From assembly GCF_900102815.1 (NCBI RefSeq), contig NZ_FNGF01000001.1, positions 363,297 to 427,296 on the forward strand: 64,000 nucleotides of DNA, in the 5' to 3' direction. The stretch is from Glycomyces sambucus (GTDB taxonomy: Bacteria > Actinomycetota > Actinomycetes > Mycobacteriales > Micromonosporaceae). Numbering within the stretch: the first letter of the stretch is position 1; every line of letters begins with the position of its first letter. Shown here piece after piece: positions 1-12,600 of this stretch. The notes beneath the pieces are model-generated. The model ran no database searches and had not been told where the DNA came from. It saw nothing but the letters and a program-made list of their open reading frames with translations. Position numbers and translations under genes: made by a program.

Positions 1-468
1 GCCCTCGCTGGCGAGGCGGAGGTTGACGACGTTGAGCGCGGCGGCCGCGGCGTCGGTGGCGATGCCGGGCAGGCGGGTGCGCGGGAGCCAGAACCAGGCG
101 GCGGCGAGGGTCGCGGCGAGCACGAGCGCGGCGGCCGGGAGGAGGCGCACGGCGCGGCGGGCGTAGAACCCGGCGATGGAGACGCGGCCGGTGCGGTCGA
201 TCTCGCGCAGCAGCAGCGAGGTGATGAGGAAGCCGGAGATGACGAAGAAGACGTCGACCCCGACGAAGCCGCCCTCGGAGTAGTAGAACCCGATGTGGGA
301 CGCGATGACGGCGAGGACCGCGAAGGCCCGCAGGCCCTCGATGTCCGGCCTCCAGTGGCTGGGGCGCGCACTGGGGTCCTTCGTCGTCGCGGCCGGGTCG
401 CCGGCCGGTTCTCGTATGGGGGCGCCGCCGGTCGGCGTCGCCGTTGGTGCCGCGTTGGTCAGACGCAT
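1..468 (-). CDS. Acyltransferase 3 (OafA/YrhL-like) membrane protein, N-terminal part
   Basis: The 3' end lies beyond the window, so only the first 156 codons are visible. After about 35 variable residues comes RPDIEGLRAFAVLAVIASHI, followed by GGFVGVDVFFVISGFLIT, the typical first two membrane segments of acyltransferase-3 enzymes. The family usually O-acylates sugars, glycolipids or wall polymers at the cytoplasmic membrane. A basic loop and a third hydrophobic segment follow. The ATG at 468 is chosen because the conserved core starts about 35 residues later and no better start is seen. Substrate unknown. Family assignment is firm; specificity is not visible. Confidence 0.85.
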   Translation of the reverse strand, partial: MRLTNAAPTATPTGGAPIREPAGDPAATTKDPSARPSHWRPDIEGLRAFAVLAVIASHIGFYYSEGGFVGVDVFFVISGFLITSLLLREIDRTGRVSIAGFYARRAVRLLPAAALVLAATLAAAWFWLPRTRLPGIATDAAAAALNVVNLRLASEG

Positions 469-585
469 GTATGAGGTCTCCGCTGTCGTTACCGGGCAGG
501 GACTCGCCAGCCGGGCGGGGCTGGCCTGTGATGGGGGGTCGGTATCGGGGACGAACGCCGACCATAGCACTGGGTCCATACCCGG

Positions 586-630
586 ACCGACCCCCTCGAA
601 ACCGGTGAAATCAGTCTCAAGAGGGTCGGT
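586..630 (-). terminator. Possible hairpin downstream of tesB
   Basis: ACCGACCC-CTC pairs with GAGGGTCGGT across a loop of about 24 nt, with one bulged C. It lies 37 nt after the leftward tesB stop and before the acyltransferase start. No U-tract. Weak candidate. Confidence 0.35.
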
Positions 631-666
631 CACGGCGTGTGAGGGCCGCCCGGGACGGCGCTCCGC

Positions 667-1560
667 CTAGGGTACGCCCGGCGCCTCGGGAGTCTGCCGG
701 AGCAGTCCCTCCTGCGTGGCCGAGGCGATGTGCAGCCCGTCGGCGTCGAAGAAGCGGCCCTGCGCCAGGCCGCGGCCGTCGGCGGCGGTCGGCGAGGCCG
801 AGTCGTACAGGATCCAGTCGTCGAAGCGGAACGGGCGGTGGAACCACAGGGCGTGGTCCAGGCTCGTGCCGAGGTACCCGCCGGGGCCCCAGACCGCGCC
901 GTGGCGCGACAGGACCGAGTCCAGCAGCGTCAGGTCAGAGGCGTACGTGAGGACGCACACGTGGATGAGCGGGTCGTCGGGGAGGACCCCGTCGGCCTTC
1001 ATCCACACCCGCTGGTGCTCCAGGGCCGGGCGCTCGCCCGAAGCCGAGAAGCCGGAGCCGCCGATGTACCGGACGTCGATCGGGCGGGGCTTGCGCGCCC
1101 AGATGCCGAGGCGGTCCGGGTGCGTCTTGAGCTGCTCGCTCAGGGGCGGGATCTCTCCGGGCCCGGGGACGTCCAGGGGCGCGTGGTCGGCGTGCTCCAG
1201 GCCCTGCTCGCCGGTGTGGAAGGAGGCGGACATGAAGAAGATCGTCTGGCCGTTCTGGAGCGCGACCGTGCGGCGCACCGAGAAGGAGCGGCCGTCGCGG
1301 ATGTCCTCCACCTGGTAGATGATCGGCTTCGTCGAGTCGCCGGGGCGCACGAAGTAGCCGTGCAGCGAGTGGACGTGCCGGTCGGCCGGGACGGTCCGCC
1401 CGGCCGCGACCAGGGCCTGCCCGGCGACCTGGCCGCCGAAGACGCGCTGGAGGCCGCCCTCGGTGCGGGGGCCGCGGAACAGGCCGGTGTCGATGCGCTC
1501 CAGGTCGAGGACGCCGAGGAGCGAGTCCACGGCGTCCTGGCCCACGAGGACGTCGGCCAT
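667..1560 (-). CDS. tesB: Acyl-CoA thioesterase II
   Basis: 297 residues, normal for TesB. The double hot-dog fold shows FGGQVAGQALVAA near residue 45, HSLHGYFVRPGD near residue 65 and SLDHALWFHRPF in the C-terminal half, which carries the catalytic Asp; the Gln/Thr partners lie around GRGLAQGRFF. The enzyme hydrolyses medium- to long-chain acyl-CoA to free fatty acid and CoA in the cytoplasm. The ATG follows the pyk stop codon with no gap, so the two are almost certainly co-transcribed and translationally coupled. In M. tuberculosis a tesB sits in the pdx cluster; here it is beside pyk instead. Confidence 0.95.
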   Translation of the reverse strand: MADVLVGQDAVDSLLGVLDLERIDTGLFRGPRTEGGLQRVFGGQVAGQALVAAGRTVPADRHVHSLHGYFVRPGDSTKPIIYQVEDIRDGRSFSVRRTVALQNGQTIFFMSASFHTGEQGLEHADHAPLDVPGPGEIPPLSEQLKTHPDRLGIWARKPRPIDVRYIGGSGFSASGERPALEHQRVWMKADGVLPDDPLIHVCVLTYASDLTLLDSVLSRHGAVWGPGGYLGTSLDHALWFHRPFRFDDWILYDSASPTAADGRGLAQGRFFDADGLHIASATQEGLLRQTPEAPGVP

Positions 1561-2970
1561 CTAGGAGCCGATCTGGTGGACCCGGACCGTGTTGGTCGAG
1601 CCCGGCGTGCCCGCCGGGGTGCCCGCCACGATGACGACGAGGTCGCCGGGGGCGGCCAGGTGGTGCTCCTGGAGGGTCTTGTCGACCAGGGAGAACATCG
1701 CGTCGGTGTGGTCGACGTGCTCGACGAGGTACGAGTCGGTGCCCCACGAGAGCGCCATCTGGTTGCGGACCGACTCGATCGGCGTGAGGCCGTAGATCGG
1801 GCGGTTCGGCTTCAGGCGGGCGAGGCGCTTGACGGTGTCGCCGGTCTGGGTGAACGCCACGAGGGCCTTCGCGCCGATCGCGTCGGCGATGTCGGCCGCC
1901 GCGTGGGTGACCGCGCCGGACTTGGTGCGCGGGTCGTGGAGCAGCTCGCGCAGGCCGATGGGGCCGCACTCGGTGGTCTCCACGATCTTCGCCATGGTCC
2001 GGACGGTGCCGATCGGGTACTTGCCGACCGAGGTCTCGCCCGAGAGCATCACGGCGTCGGTGCCGTCGAGGACGGCGTTGGCGACGTCGGAGACCTCGGC
2101 GCGGGTCGGGCGGGCGTTCTCGATCATCGAGTCGAGCATCTGGGTCGCGACGATGACCGGCTTCGCGTTCTCGCGGCAGAGGCGCACGATCTCCTTCTGC
2201 ACGATCGGGACCTCGTCGAGGGGCATCTCGACGCCCAGGTCGCCGCGGGCGACCATGACGCCGTCGAACGCCAGGACGATCTCCTCGAGGCGCGCGACGG
2301 CCTCGGGCTTCTCGACCTTCGCGATGATCGGGCGGCGCACGCCGACCTCGTCCATGACCTTGTGGCCCAAGCGGACGTCGTCGGGGGTGCGCACGAACGA
2401 CATCGCGATGAGGTCCACGCCGAGGTTCAGGGCGAACTTCATGTCCGAGATGTCCTTCTCGGACAGCGCCGGGACGGAGATCGCCACGTTCGGCAGGGAC
2501 AGGCCCTTGTTGTTCGAGACCGGGCCGCCCTCCACGACCAGGCACTCGACGTCGGTGTCGTCGGCGCCGAGCACTTCGAGCGCCAGCTTGCCGTCGTCCA
2601 CCAGGAGGCGGTCGCCCTTGGAGACCTCGGCCGGCAGCTTCTTGTAGGTGCACGACACGCGGTCGTGGGTGCCGTCGACGTCGTCGGAGGTGATCTTGAC
2701 GCGGTCGCCCGCGTTCCACTGCTCCGAGCCGTTGGCGAACGTGCCGAGGCGGATCTTGGGGCCCTGCATGTCGGCGAGGATCGCGACGGGCTTCCCGGCG
2801 GCCGCGGCGGCCTCGCGCACCATCTGGTACACGGCCTCGTGGTCGGACTGGGCGCCGTGGGAGAAGTTCATGCGGGCGACGTTCATCCCCGCGTCGATCA
2901 GGCCGGCCATGCGCTCGGGCGTGGCGGTCGCAGGCCCGATGGTGCAGACGATTTTTGCTCTACGAGTCAC
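1561..2970 (-). CDS. pyk: Pyruvate kinase
   Basis: 469 residues. Converts phosphoenolpyruvate plus ADP to pyruvate plus ATP, the last step of glycolysis. Visible landmarks: MNVARMNFSHG at 29-39, B domain about 70-165, catalytic lysine motif AKVEKPEA at 217-224, metal/substrate motif ARGDLGVE at 241-248 and ATQMLDSM at 275-282, then the C-terminal regulatory domain. The start is the GTG at 2970 (protein MTRRAKIVCTIGP). TAACAT ends exactly 6 nt before it, so the mRNA is probably leaderless. First gene of a pyk-tesB transcript. Confidence 0.97.
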   Translation of the reverse strand: MTRRAKIVCTIGPATATPERMAGLIDAGMNVARMNFSHGAQSDHEAVYQMVREAAAAAGKPVAILADMQGPKIRLGTFANGSEQWNAGDRVKITSDDVDGTHDRVSCTYKKLPAEVSKGDRLLVDDGKLALEVLGADDTDVECLVVEGGPVSNNKGLSLPNVAISVPALSEKDISDMKFALNLGVDLIAMSFVRTPDDVRLGHKVMDEVGVRRPIIAKVEKPEAVARLEEIVLAFDGVMVARGDLGVEMPLDEVPIVQKEIVRLCRENAKPVIVATQMLDSMIENARPTRAEVSDVANAVLDGTDAVMLSGETSVGKYPIGTVRTMAKIVETTECGPIGLRELLHDPRTKSGAVTHAAADIADAIGAKALVAFTQTGDTVKRLARLKPNRPIYGLTPIESVRNQMALSWGTDSYLVEHVDHTDAMFSLVDKTLQEHHLAAPGDLVVIVAGTPAGTPGSTNTVRVHQIGS

Positions 2971-2976
2971 CCTGCG

Positions 2977-2982
2977 ATGTTA
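2977..2982 (-). promoter_or_regulatory. -10 element of pyk, leaderless start
   Basis: TAACAT read leftward, 6 nt before the GTG of pyk. No Shine-Dalgarno sequence lies between. Confidence 0.5.
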
Positions 2983-3060
2983 TATCGGACGCTCACTCGC
3001 ACTCAGGGGGTCACCGCAGTTGAGAGCCGGAAATCACCGTTCGGGAATTGCGGAAAAGCG

Positions 3061-3131
3061 TAGGCGGAATTGAGCGCAGTGCGTTCGGGGCGGGCGGGCC
3101 CTGACATATTTACTGCGCTCAATTCCGCCTA
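3061..3131 (-). terminator. Perfect 20-bp inverted repeat after gltD
   Basis: TAGGCGGAATTGAGCGCAGT at 3061-3080 is exactly complementary to 3112-3131, with a 31-nt loop. It starts 7 nt after the gltD stop (leftward) and ends about 90 nt before the pyk start. Most likely the gltBD terminator; unusual in having the longest stem, the largest loop and the lowest GC of the hairpins in this window. Confidence 0.6.
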
Positions 3132-3138
3132 TTGCACG

Positions 3139-4600
3139 TTATGCGGCGAGCGGTTGTGCGGAGGCCGCGACGGGCGCGGGGAGCGCCGTCTGGCCGCCGA
3201 GGTAGCGGTGCGCCGCGGCGGCCGCGGCGCGGCCCTCCGCGATCGCCCACACGATGAGCGAGGCGCCCCGGTGGGCGTCCCCGGCCACGAACACGCCCGG
3301 CGCGTCCGTCTGCCAGTCCTCGCCGCAGTCGATCACGTTGCGCCGGGTGCGCTCGATCCCGAGCTGGCGCAGCAGCGGCTGGTCCTCGGTCCCGGCGAAG
3401 CCGATCGCCAGGAGCACCAGGTCCGCGGGGACGATCCGCTCGGTGCCGGGCACCGGCACCACGTCGCGGCGGCCCTGGGACTTGTCCACGGTGACCTCGG
3501 AGAGGCGCATCTGGCGCACGTGCCCGAGCTCGTCGCCGACGAACTCGGCGGCCGCGGAGCCGTAGTCGCGCTCCCCGCCCTCCTCGTGCGCCGGGTAGTT
3601 GCGGACGATGACCGGCCAGGTCGGCCACGGGTCCTTCGCGGCGTCGCGGTCGGCGGGCGGCATCGGGTACAGGTCGAGCTGGCGGACCGAGGCCGCGCCC
3701 TGCCGGTGGGCCACGCCCAGGCAGTCCGCGCCGGTGTCGCCGCCGCCGATGATGACCACGTGCTTGCCCTTGGCGTCGATCGGCGCGAACGGGGCCTTGC
3801 CCGCCGCGACCTGGTTCGCGCCCACCAGGTGCTCCATCGCCTGGTGGATGCCCGCGAGCTCCCGCCCGGCCTGGTCGGTCTCGCGGCCCTCCAGGGCGCC
3901 CACGGCCAGCACGACCGCGTCGTGGCGCTCGCGCAGGTCCGCCGCGGTGATGTCGACGCCCACGTTCACGTCGCACAGGAACTCGACGCCCTCGGCCTCC
4001 ATCTGGGCCACGCGGCGGTCGATGTGGTGCTTCTCCAGCTTGAAGTCGGGGATGCCGTAGCGCAGCAGCCCGCCGGGGGCGTCGTCGCGCTCGTACACCG
4101 TCACCGAGTGGCCCGCGCGGGCGAGCTGCTGGGCCGCGGCCATGCCGGCCGGGCCCGAGCCCACCACGGCCACCGACTTGCCGGTGGCGAACGCGGCCGG
4201 GCGCGGCTCGACGTTGCCGTCGTCGAAGGCCCGGTCGATGATCTCGACCTCGATGTTCTTGATGGTCACCGGGTCGTCGCCGATCCCGAGGACGCACGCG
4301 GCCTCGCACGGCGCCGGGCACAGCCGCCCGGTGAACTCCGGGAAGTTGTTCGTCGCGTGCAGCTGCTCGATCGCCGCGCCCCACCGGTCGGTGCGGGCCA
4401 GGTCGTTCCACTCGGGGATGCGGTTCCCCAGGGGGCAGCCGTTGTGGCAGAACGGGATCCCGCAGTCCATGCAGCGCGAGGACTGGGCCTTCACGAGCTC
4501 GGCGGACGTGCGGGTGTACACCTCGCGGTTGTCGAGGATGCGCACCGGGATCGGGCGCTTCTTGGGGACCTCGCGCTGGTGCTCGAGGAATCCGCTCGGG

Positions 4601-4608
<8 letters not shown>
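3139..4608 (-). CDS. gltD: Glutamate synthase small subunit
   Basis: 489 residues, typical beta subunit of NADPH-GOGAT. It passes NADPH electrons through FAD and Fe-S clusters to GltB, which makes glutamate from glutamine and 2-oxoglutarate. The N-terminal ferredoxin-like part carries cysteines 46, 49, 54, 58 ([13 protein letters not shown]) and 97, 101, 105. The FAD-binding [10 protein letters not shown] is near residue 150 and the NADPH-binding [11 protein letters not shown] near 285. The ATG overlaps the gltB stop by 8 nt and has GGAGG 6 nt upstream inside gltB, so the pair is translationally coupled. Confidence 0.97.
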
Positions 4609-9094
<4,486 letters not shown>

Positions 9095-9448
9095 CCGTGG
9101 CCTCCTTCGTCGTCGAGCGCTCGCAGCAGGCGTGGGGTGCTGGAGCACAGCGGTGTGTCATACGGGACGACGTCGGCCCGAGAGAATGCAAAGTGTCAGG
9201 CGAGTGTAATCCATCGCTCATCTGACGGACACCATCGTCCTACGATCCGAGCAGGTCGGGCCGTTTTTCTGAACGAGCGCTCAGAAGGCGCGCAACCGGC
9301 CTGTAATGGCGGTGTAACAACCGGATGAAGGGCGGCCGGGCCGTGCGGGGCGGTGGACGCGGGTGGTTAGAGTGATCCCATATCGCACGGTGCCCATCCC
9401 GTGCAAGCACCCCTCGCCAAGAATACGTTCGCAAGGAGCAATTCACCA
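9095..9448. other. 354-bp divergent intergenic region gltB / proline-rich gene
   Basis: Contains the gltB Shine-Dalgarno sequence (9101-9107), a dyad TTCTGA-N8-TCAGAA at 9267-9286, a rightward -10-like TAGAGT at 9368-9373 and AAGGAG before the ATG at 9449. Both genes must be transcribed outward from here. No small ORF with good initiation signals was seen. Confidence 0.6.
9368..9373 (+). promoter_or_regulatory. Putative -10 of proline-rich membrane protein gene
   Basis: TAGAGT about 75 nt upstream of the ATG at 9449. No clear -35 is seen. Confidence 0.35.
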
Positions 9449-10390
9449 ATGACCTATCCCCCGCCCCCTGGCTACGGACAGCAGCCGCAGCAGCCGGGCT
9501 ACCCGCAGCAGCAGCCGGGCGGGTACGCCCCTCAGCCGCAGCAGCCCGGTTACGGGCAGCCCTCGCAGCCGCCCGGCTACGGCCAGCAGCCCGGCTACCC
9601 GCCGCCCCCCGGAACCCCGGGCGGCCCCTACGGCGCCCCGCCGCCGATGCCCCCTTCGGGCGGCGGAGGCGGAGGCGGCGGCCTCGTCTGGAAGATCGTC
9701 CCGGCGATCCTGGTGGTCCTCGGCCTCGGCATCTGGTTCGTCATCCGCCTGGTGGCGAACGACGGCGACGCCGGCAACGCGCTCGACGACATCACCGACT
9801 CCGACACCTCGGCGTCGGTCGCCGAGGGCGACTGCCTGATCGAGGACCTGACCTCGACCACCACGTCCACCGACACGGACCCGACCGCCGGCCTCACCGC
9901 CGAGTGCGACGCCGCCGAGTCCTACTGGACCGTGAACAAGGTCGTCGACGACCCCGACCTGCGCGCCGACTCGCTCGGTGAGCTCGAGGACTACGTCGGC
10001 GTCGAGACCGAGTGCGGCGCCGTGGCGCTGCGCGGCGCGTTCGGCGAGGTCTGGCAGTCGTACTTCTACGTGTACGACTGGGACGGCGGCAAGGTCGACT
10101 ACCTGCTGTGCCTGACGGCGATCGAGAAGGAGAACGCCAACGGCGCCCTCCCGGTCACGCCGACCACCGGCGACTGCACCGACGGCGACGGCCTGAAGAT
10201 CGACTGCTCCGCCGCGGGCGCGCTCTACATCGTCGAGGAGACCGAGGCGTACGACCCGCCGGTCGAGGAGGCGTCGTGGGACTACACCACCGCCCTCGGC
10301 GGGTGCCCGAACTCCGGTTACTACGCGACGTCCCTCATGGGCGGCGACGGGCTCATCTGGGGCGCGTACTGCTCCAGTGACAACGCCTAA
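9449..10390 (+). CDS. Proline/glutamine-rich single-pass membrane protein
   Basis: 313 residues. The first 70 residues are a low-complexity cytoplasmic tail of PGYGQQP-like repeats ending in polyglycine. One transmembrane helix follows at about 79-105, then an extracytoplasmic domain of about 205 residues with at least eight cysteines, probably disulfide-bonded. AAGGAG precedes the ATG at 9449; the upstream start at 9401 has no site. The layout resembles actinobacterial septum- or wall-associated proteins with PGYG tails, but no function can be named. The next gene (10546) is a clear paralogue in architecture, and a hairpin separates them. Confidence 0.8.
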   Translation: MTYPPPPGYGQQPQQPGYPQQQPGGYAPQPQQPGYGQPSQPPGYGQQPGYPPPPGTPGGPYGAPPPMPPSGGGGGGGGLVWKIVPAILVVLGLGIWFVIRLVANDGDAGNALDDITDSDTSASVAEGDCLIEDLTSTTTSTDTDPTAGLTAECDAAESYWTVNKVVDDPDLRADSLGELEDYVGVETECGAVALRGAFGEVWQSYFYVYDWDGGKVDYLLCLTAIEKENANGALPVTPTTGDCTDGDGLKIDCSAAGALYIVEETEAYDPPVEEASWDYTTALGGCPNSGYYATSLMGGDGLIWGAYCSSDNA

Positions 10391-10407
10391 CGCGCCATAG
10401 CGACACG

Positions 10408-10438
10408 AGGGCCGCTCCCGCTTCGCGGGGGCGGCCCT
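10408..10438 (+). terminator. Hairpin terminator between the two proline-rich genes
   Basis: A 14-bp stem with one G-U pair (AGGGCCGCTCCCGC with 10425-10438) closed by a TTC loop, 17 nt after the stop at 10390. Confidence 0.75.
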
Positions 10439-10545
10439 CTGCTTGTAGAAACGCATGTGGAAGCGCTTGTGGAAGGGACCCTCGCGAACACGCCATATGA
10501 TGGTGGGGATCCGCCCCGAGCACGGCCACCCGACGGAGAGCCGCC

Positions 10546-11364
10546 ATGACCTACCCGCCCCCGAACCCCTACGACCCCTCGCAGCAGCAGCCGGGCTACG
10601 GCCAGCCCTCGGCGCCCCAGCACTACACGACCGACGCCGACCCGTACTCGCGCCCCGACACGTACGGGCCCGGCACCGGCTACGGCAACCCGCCCCTGAA
10701 CGTGCAGCCCGGCTCCGCCCCGCCCGGCGTGCCGTACTCCCCCGGCGCGCCAGGCTACGTGCCCGGCCAGCCGCCGATGCAGCCGACCGGCGCGTTCCAG
10801 CCGCCCCCGCCGCCCGGCGGGGCGTTCCAGCCCGGCCAGGCCGCGCCCCCGCCGCCGCGCAGCGGCGGCAACACGCCCCTCATCGTCACGCTCATCGCCG
10901 TGGTCCTGGTGGTGGCGATCGGCGGCACGGCCCTCGCGCTGAACCTGGGCGGGGACGACGAGGACGACCCGGTCGCGCAGGAGACCTCCGAGTCCGCCGC
11001 GGAGCAGACGAGCGAGGCGGCCGAGGAGACCAGCGCGGCCGAGCCGACCGAGGAGGCGACCACCGAGGCCGAGTCCGCGTACCGCGTCCCGGTCGAGGGC
11101 GAGTGCATCGAGAACGTGACGACCGGGTTCTACGTCGTCGACTGCGAGTCGGCCGACGCGTACTGGTACGTCGTGCACATCGCGCAGAGCCCCGCCGACT
11201 CCGACCCGAGCGACCCGTTCCACGCCGTGGCCGCCGCCGACGCGTGCGACGGCTACGAGTGGACGCAGTACTACTACACCGACACCGCGATCGCGGCCAG
11301 CCGCGACTGGGATCCGGAGATCGACTCGATCACGGCGATCTACTGCGTACGCGAGGTGGAGTAG
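10546..11364 (+). CDS. Paralogous proline-rich single-pass membrane protein
   Basis: 272 residues. Same plan as the gene at 9449: it begins MTYPPPNPYDP, has a proline/glycine/glutamine-rich tail to about residue 105, a helix at about 111-135 (LIVTLIAVVLVVAIGGTALA), then a Glu/Thr/Ser-rich stalk to about 180 and a short domain with three cysteines. The identical MTYPPP start and repeats point to an old tandem duplication with divergent outer domains. GGAGAG lies 6 nt upstream of the ATG. Function unknown. Confidence 0.8.
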   Translation: MTYPPPNPYDPSQQQPGYGQPSAPQHYTTDADPYSRPDTYGPGTGYGNPPLNVQPGSAPPGVPYSPGAPGYVPGQPPMQPTGAFQPPPPPGGAFQPGQAAPPPPRSGGNTPLIVTLIAVVLVVAIGGTALALNLGGDDEDDPVAQETSESAAEQTSEAAEETSAAEPTEEATTEAESAYRVPVEGECIENVTTGFYVVDCESADAYWYVVHIAQSPADSDPSDPFHAVAAADACDGYEWTQYYYTDTAIAASRDWDPEIDSITAIYCVREVE

Positions 11365-11390
11365 CGCCGGCTCAAGCGGAGCGGAGTGAG

Positions 11391-11415
11391 GCAGGGTCGC
11401 GGAACGCGGCCCTGC
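11391..11415 (+). terminator. Hairpin terminator
   Basis: GCAGGGTCGCG pairs with CGCGGCCCTGC (one G-U pair) around a 3-nt loop, followed by TTT. It ends the 10546 transcript. Confidence 0.7.
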
Positions 11416-11417
11416 TT

Positions 11418-11504
11418 TCGTGAGCGCAGGTTGTGAGACGCACGGTCACGGGGCGCACGTCGTGAAGCGCACGGTCGTCGAGTAGACCGTCGTGAAGCGC
11501 ACGC
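11418..11504 (+). repeat. Direct repeats upstream of the ECF sigma gene
   Basis: CGTCGTGAAGCGCACG occurs exactly at 11458-11473 and 11488-11503 (30-bp period). A degenerate copy TTGTGAGACGCACGG lies at 11431-11445, and part of another at about 11418. Confidence 0.7.
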
Positions 11505-11538
11505 CCCCAAGGAAGGCGCCGCCGCGCGGCGTGCGGGC

Positions 11539-11544
11539 TAGGAT
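11539..11544 (+). promoter_or_regulatory. -10 element of ECF41 sigma gene, leaderless start
   Basis: TAGGAT followed by 6 nt and the ATG at 11551. No Shine-Dalgarno sequence. Confidence 0.5.
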
Positions 11545-11550
11545 CGGCCC

Positions 11551-12498
11551 ATGACCCTCACGGCCCTCGACGTCGACCGCTTCGAGGCCGCCCGGCCCCG
11601 CCTGGCGGCCATCGCCTACCGGATGCTCGGCTCCGCCGGGGAGGCCGAGGACGCGGTGCAGGAGGCGTTCCTGCGCTGGCAGGGCGCCGACGTCGAGCGC
11701 ATCGAGGTCCCCGAGGCGTGGCTGACGAAGGTGCTCACGAACCTGTGCCTGAACCAGCTCACGTCGGCGCGGGCCAGGCGTGAGACGTACGTCGGCGAGT
11801 GGCTGCCCGAGCCGCTGCTCGGCGGCGACCCGATGCTGGGCCCGGCCGACACCGCCGAGCAGCGCGAGTCGGTGTCGTACGCGGTGCTGACGCTCATGGA
11901 GCGCCTGACCCCGAACGAGCGCGCCGTGTACGTGCTGCGCGAGGCGTTCGACTACCCGCACAAGGAGATCGCCGAGATCCTCGACATCTCCGCGGCGTCG
12001 AGCCAGCAGACCTACCACCGGGCCAAGCGGCACGTCGCCGAAGGGCGCGCCCGCACCGAGATCGACGAGGCCGCGGCCCGCCGGATCGTCGAGGAGTTCC
12101 TGGCGGCGGCCACCGGCGGGTCCGTGGGGCCGCTCCTGGAGCTGCTCACCGACGACGCCGTCGCGCAGGGCGACGGCGGCGGGAAGGTCCCGGCCAAGGC
12201 CACGCCGTACGCGGGCGCGAAGGCGGTCGCGAAGTTCCTGTGGGGCCTGTTCCGGCCCGCGGTGGGCAAGCGGAAGATCCTCGGCGGCTCCCCCGAGGTG
12301 TTCGCGTGGACGGCCAACGGCGCGCCCGCGGCGATCGCGGTCCTCGACGGGCGCGTCGTCGGCGTCATGTGCCTGGAGGTCGGCGCGGACGGCATCATCG
12401 CGTTCCGCAGCCAGGTCAACCCCGACAAGCTCGCCCGCGCGACGGCCCTGTGGGCCGCGCTCGACCACGGGGAGCCCCTGGTCGAGCAGGCGTTCTAG
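11551..12498 (+). CDS. sigJ: ECF41-type RNA polymerase sigma factor with SnoaL-like C-terminal domain
   Basis: 315 residues. Sigma-2 region at about 12-75 (AYRMLGSAGEAEDAVQEAFLRW), sigma-4 at about 110-165 (LTPNERAVYVLREAFDYPHKEIAEIL), then a SnoaL/NTF2-like domain at 185-300. That domain carries DGGGK near 207 and NPDKL near 290, the two motifs that mark group ECF41 (SigJ-like), where the C-terminal domain controls activity in place of an anti-sigma factor. ECF41 genes typically sit next to a carboxymuconolactone decarboxylase, oxidoreductase or epimerase gene; here an FAD oxidoreductase starts 102 nt downstream, its expected target. Confidence 0.92.
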   Translation: MTLTALDVDRFEAARPRLAAIAYRMLGSAGEAEDAVQEAFLRWQGADVERIEVPEAWLTKVLTNLCLNQLTSARARRETYVGEWLPEPLLGGDPMLGPADTAEQRESVSYAVLTLMERLTPNERAVYVLREAFDYPHKEIAEILDISAASSQQTYHRAKRHVAEGRARTEIDEAAARRIVEEFLAAATGGSVGPLLELLTDDAVAQGDGGGKVPAKATPYAGAKAVAKFLWGLFRPAVGKRKILGGSPEVFAWTANGAPAAIAVLDGRVVGVMCLEVGADGIIAFRSQVNPDKLARATALWAALDHGEPLVEQAF

Positions 12499-12600
12499 CC
12501 GAGCGTGACATCATGTGACGTGCTTCATAGCTGATTCCCGTCAGGGATCGATGCCCTATCCGGTTCAGGTGGCGAACCCGAACCAGACAGGAGCGAGACC

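Noticed and set aside
3061-3131. Terminal inverted repeats of an insertion sequence
   Set aside because: No transposase, only 31 nt between arms and no target duplication seen.
9267-9286. Dyad TTCTGA-N8-TCAGAA as a gltB operator
   Set aside because: Arms are only 6 bp and it lies about 170 nt from gltB; too weak to call a regulatory site.
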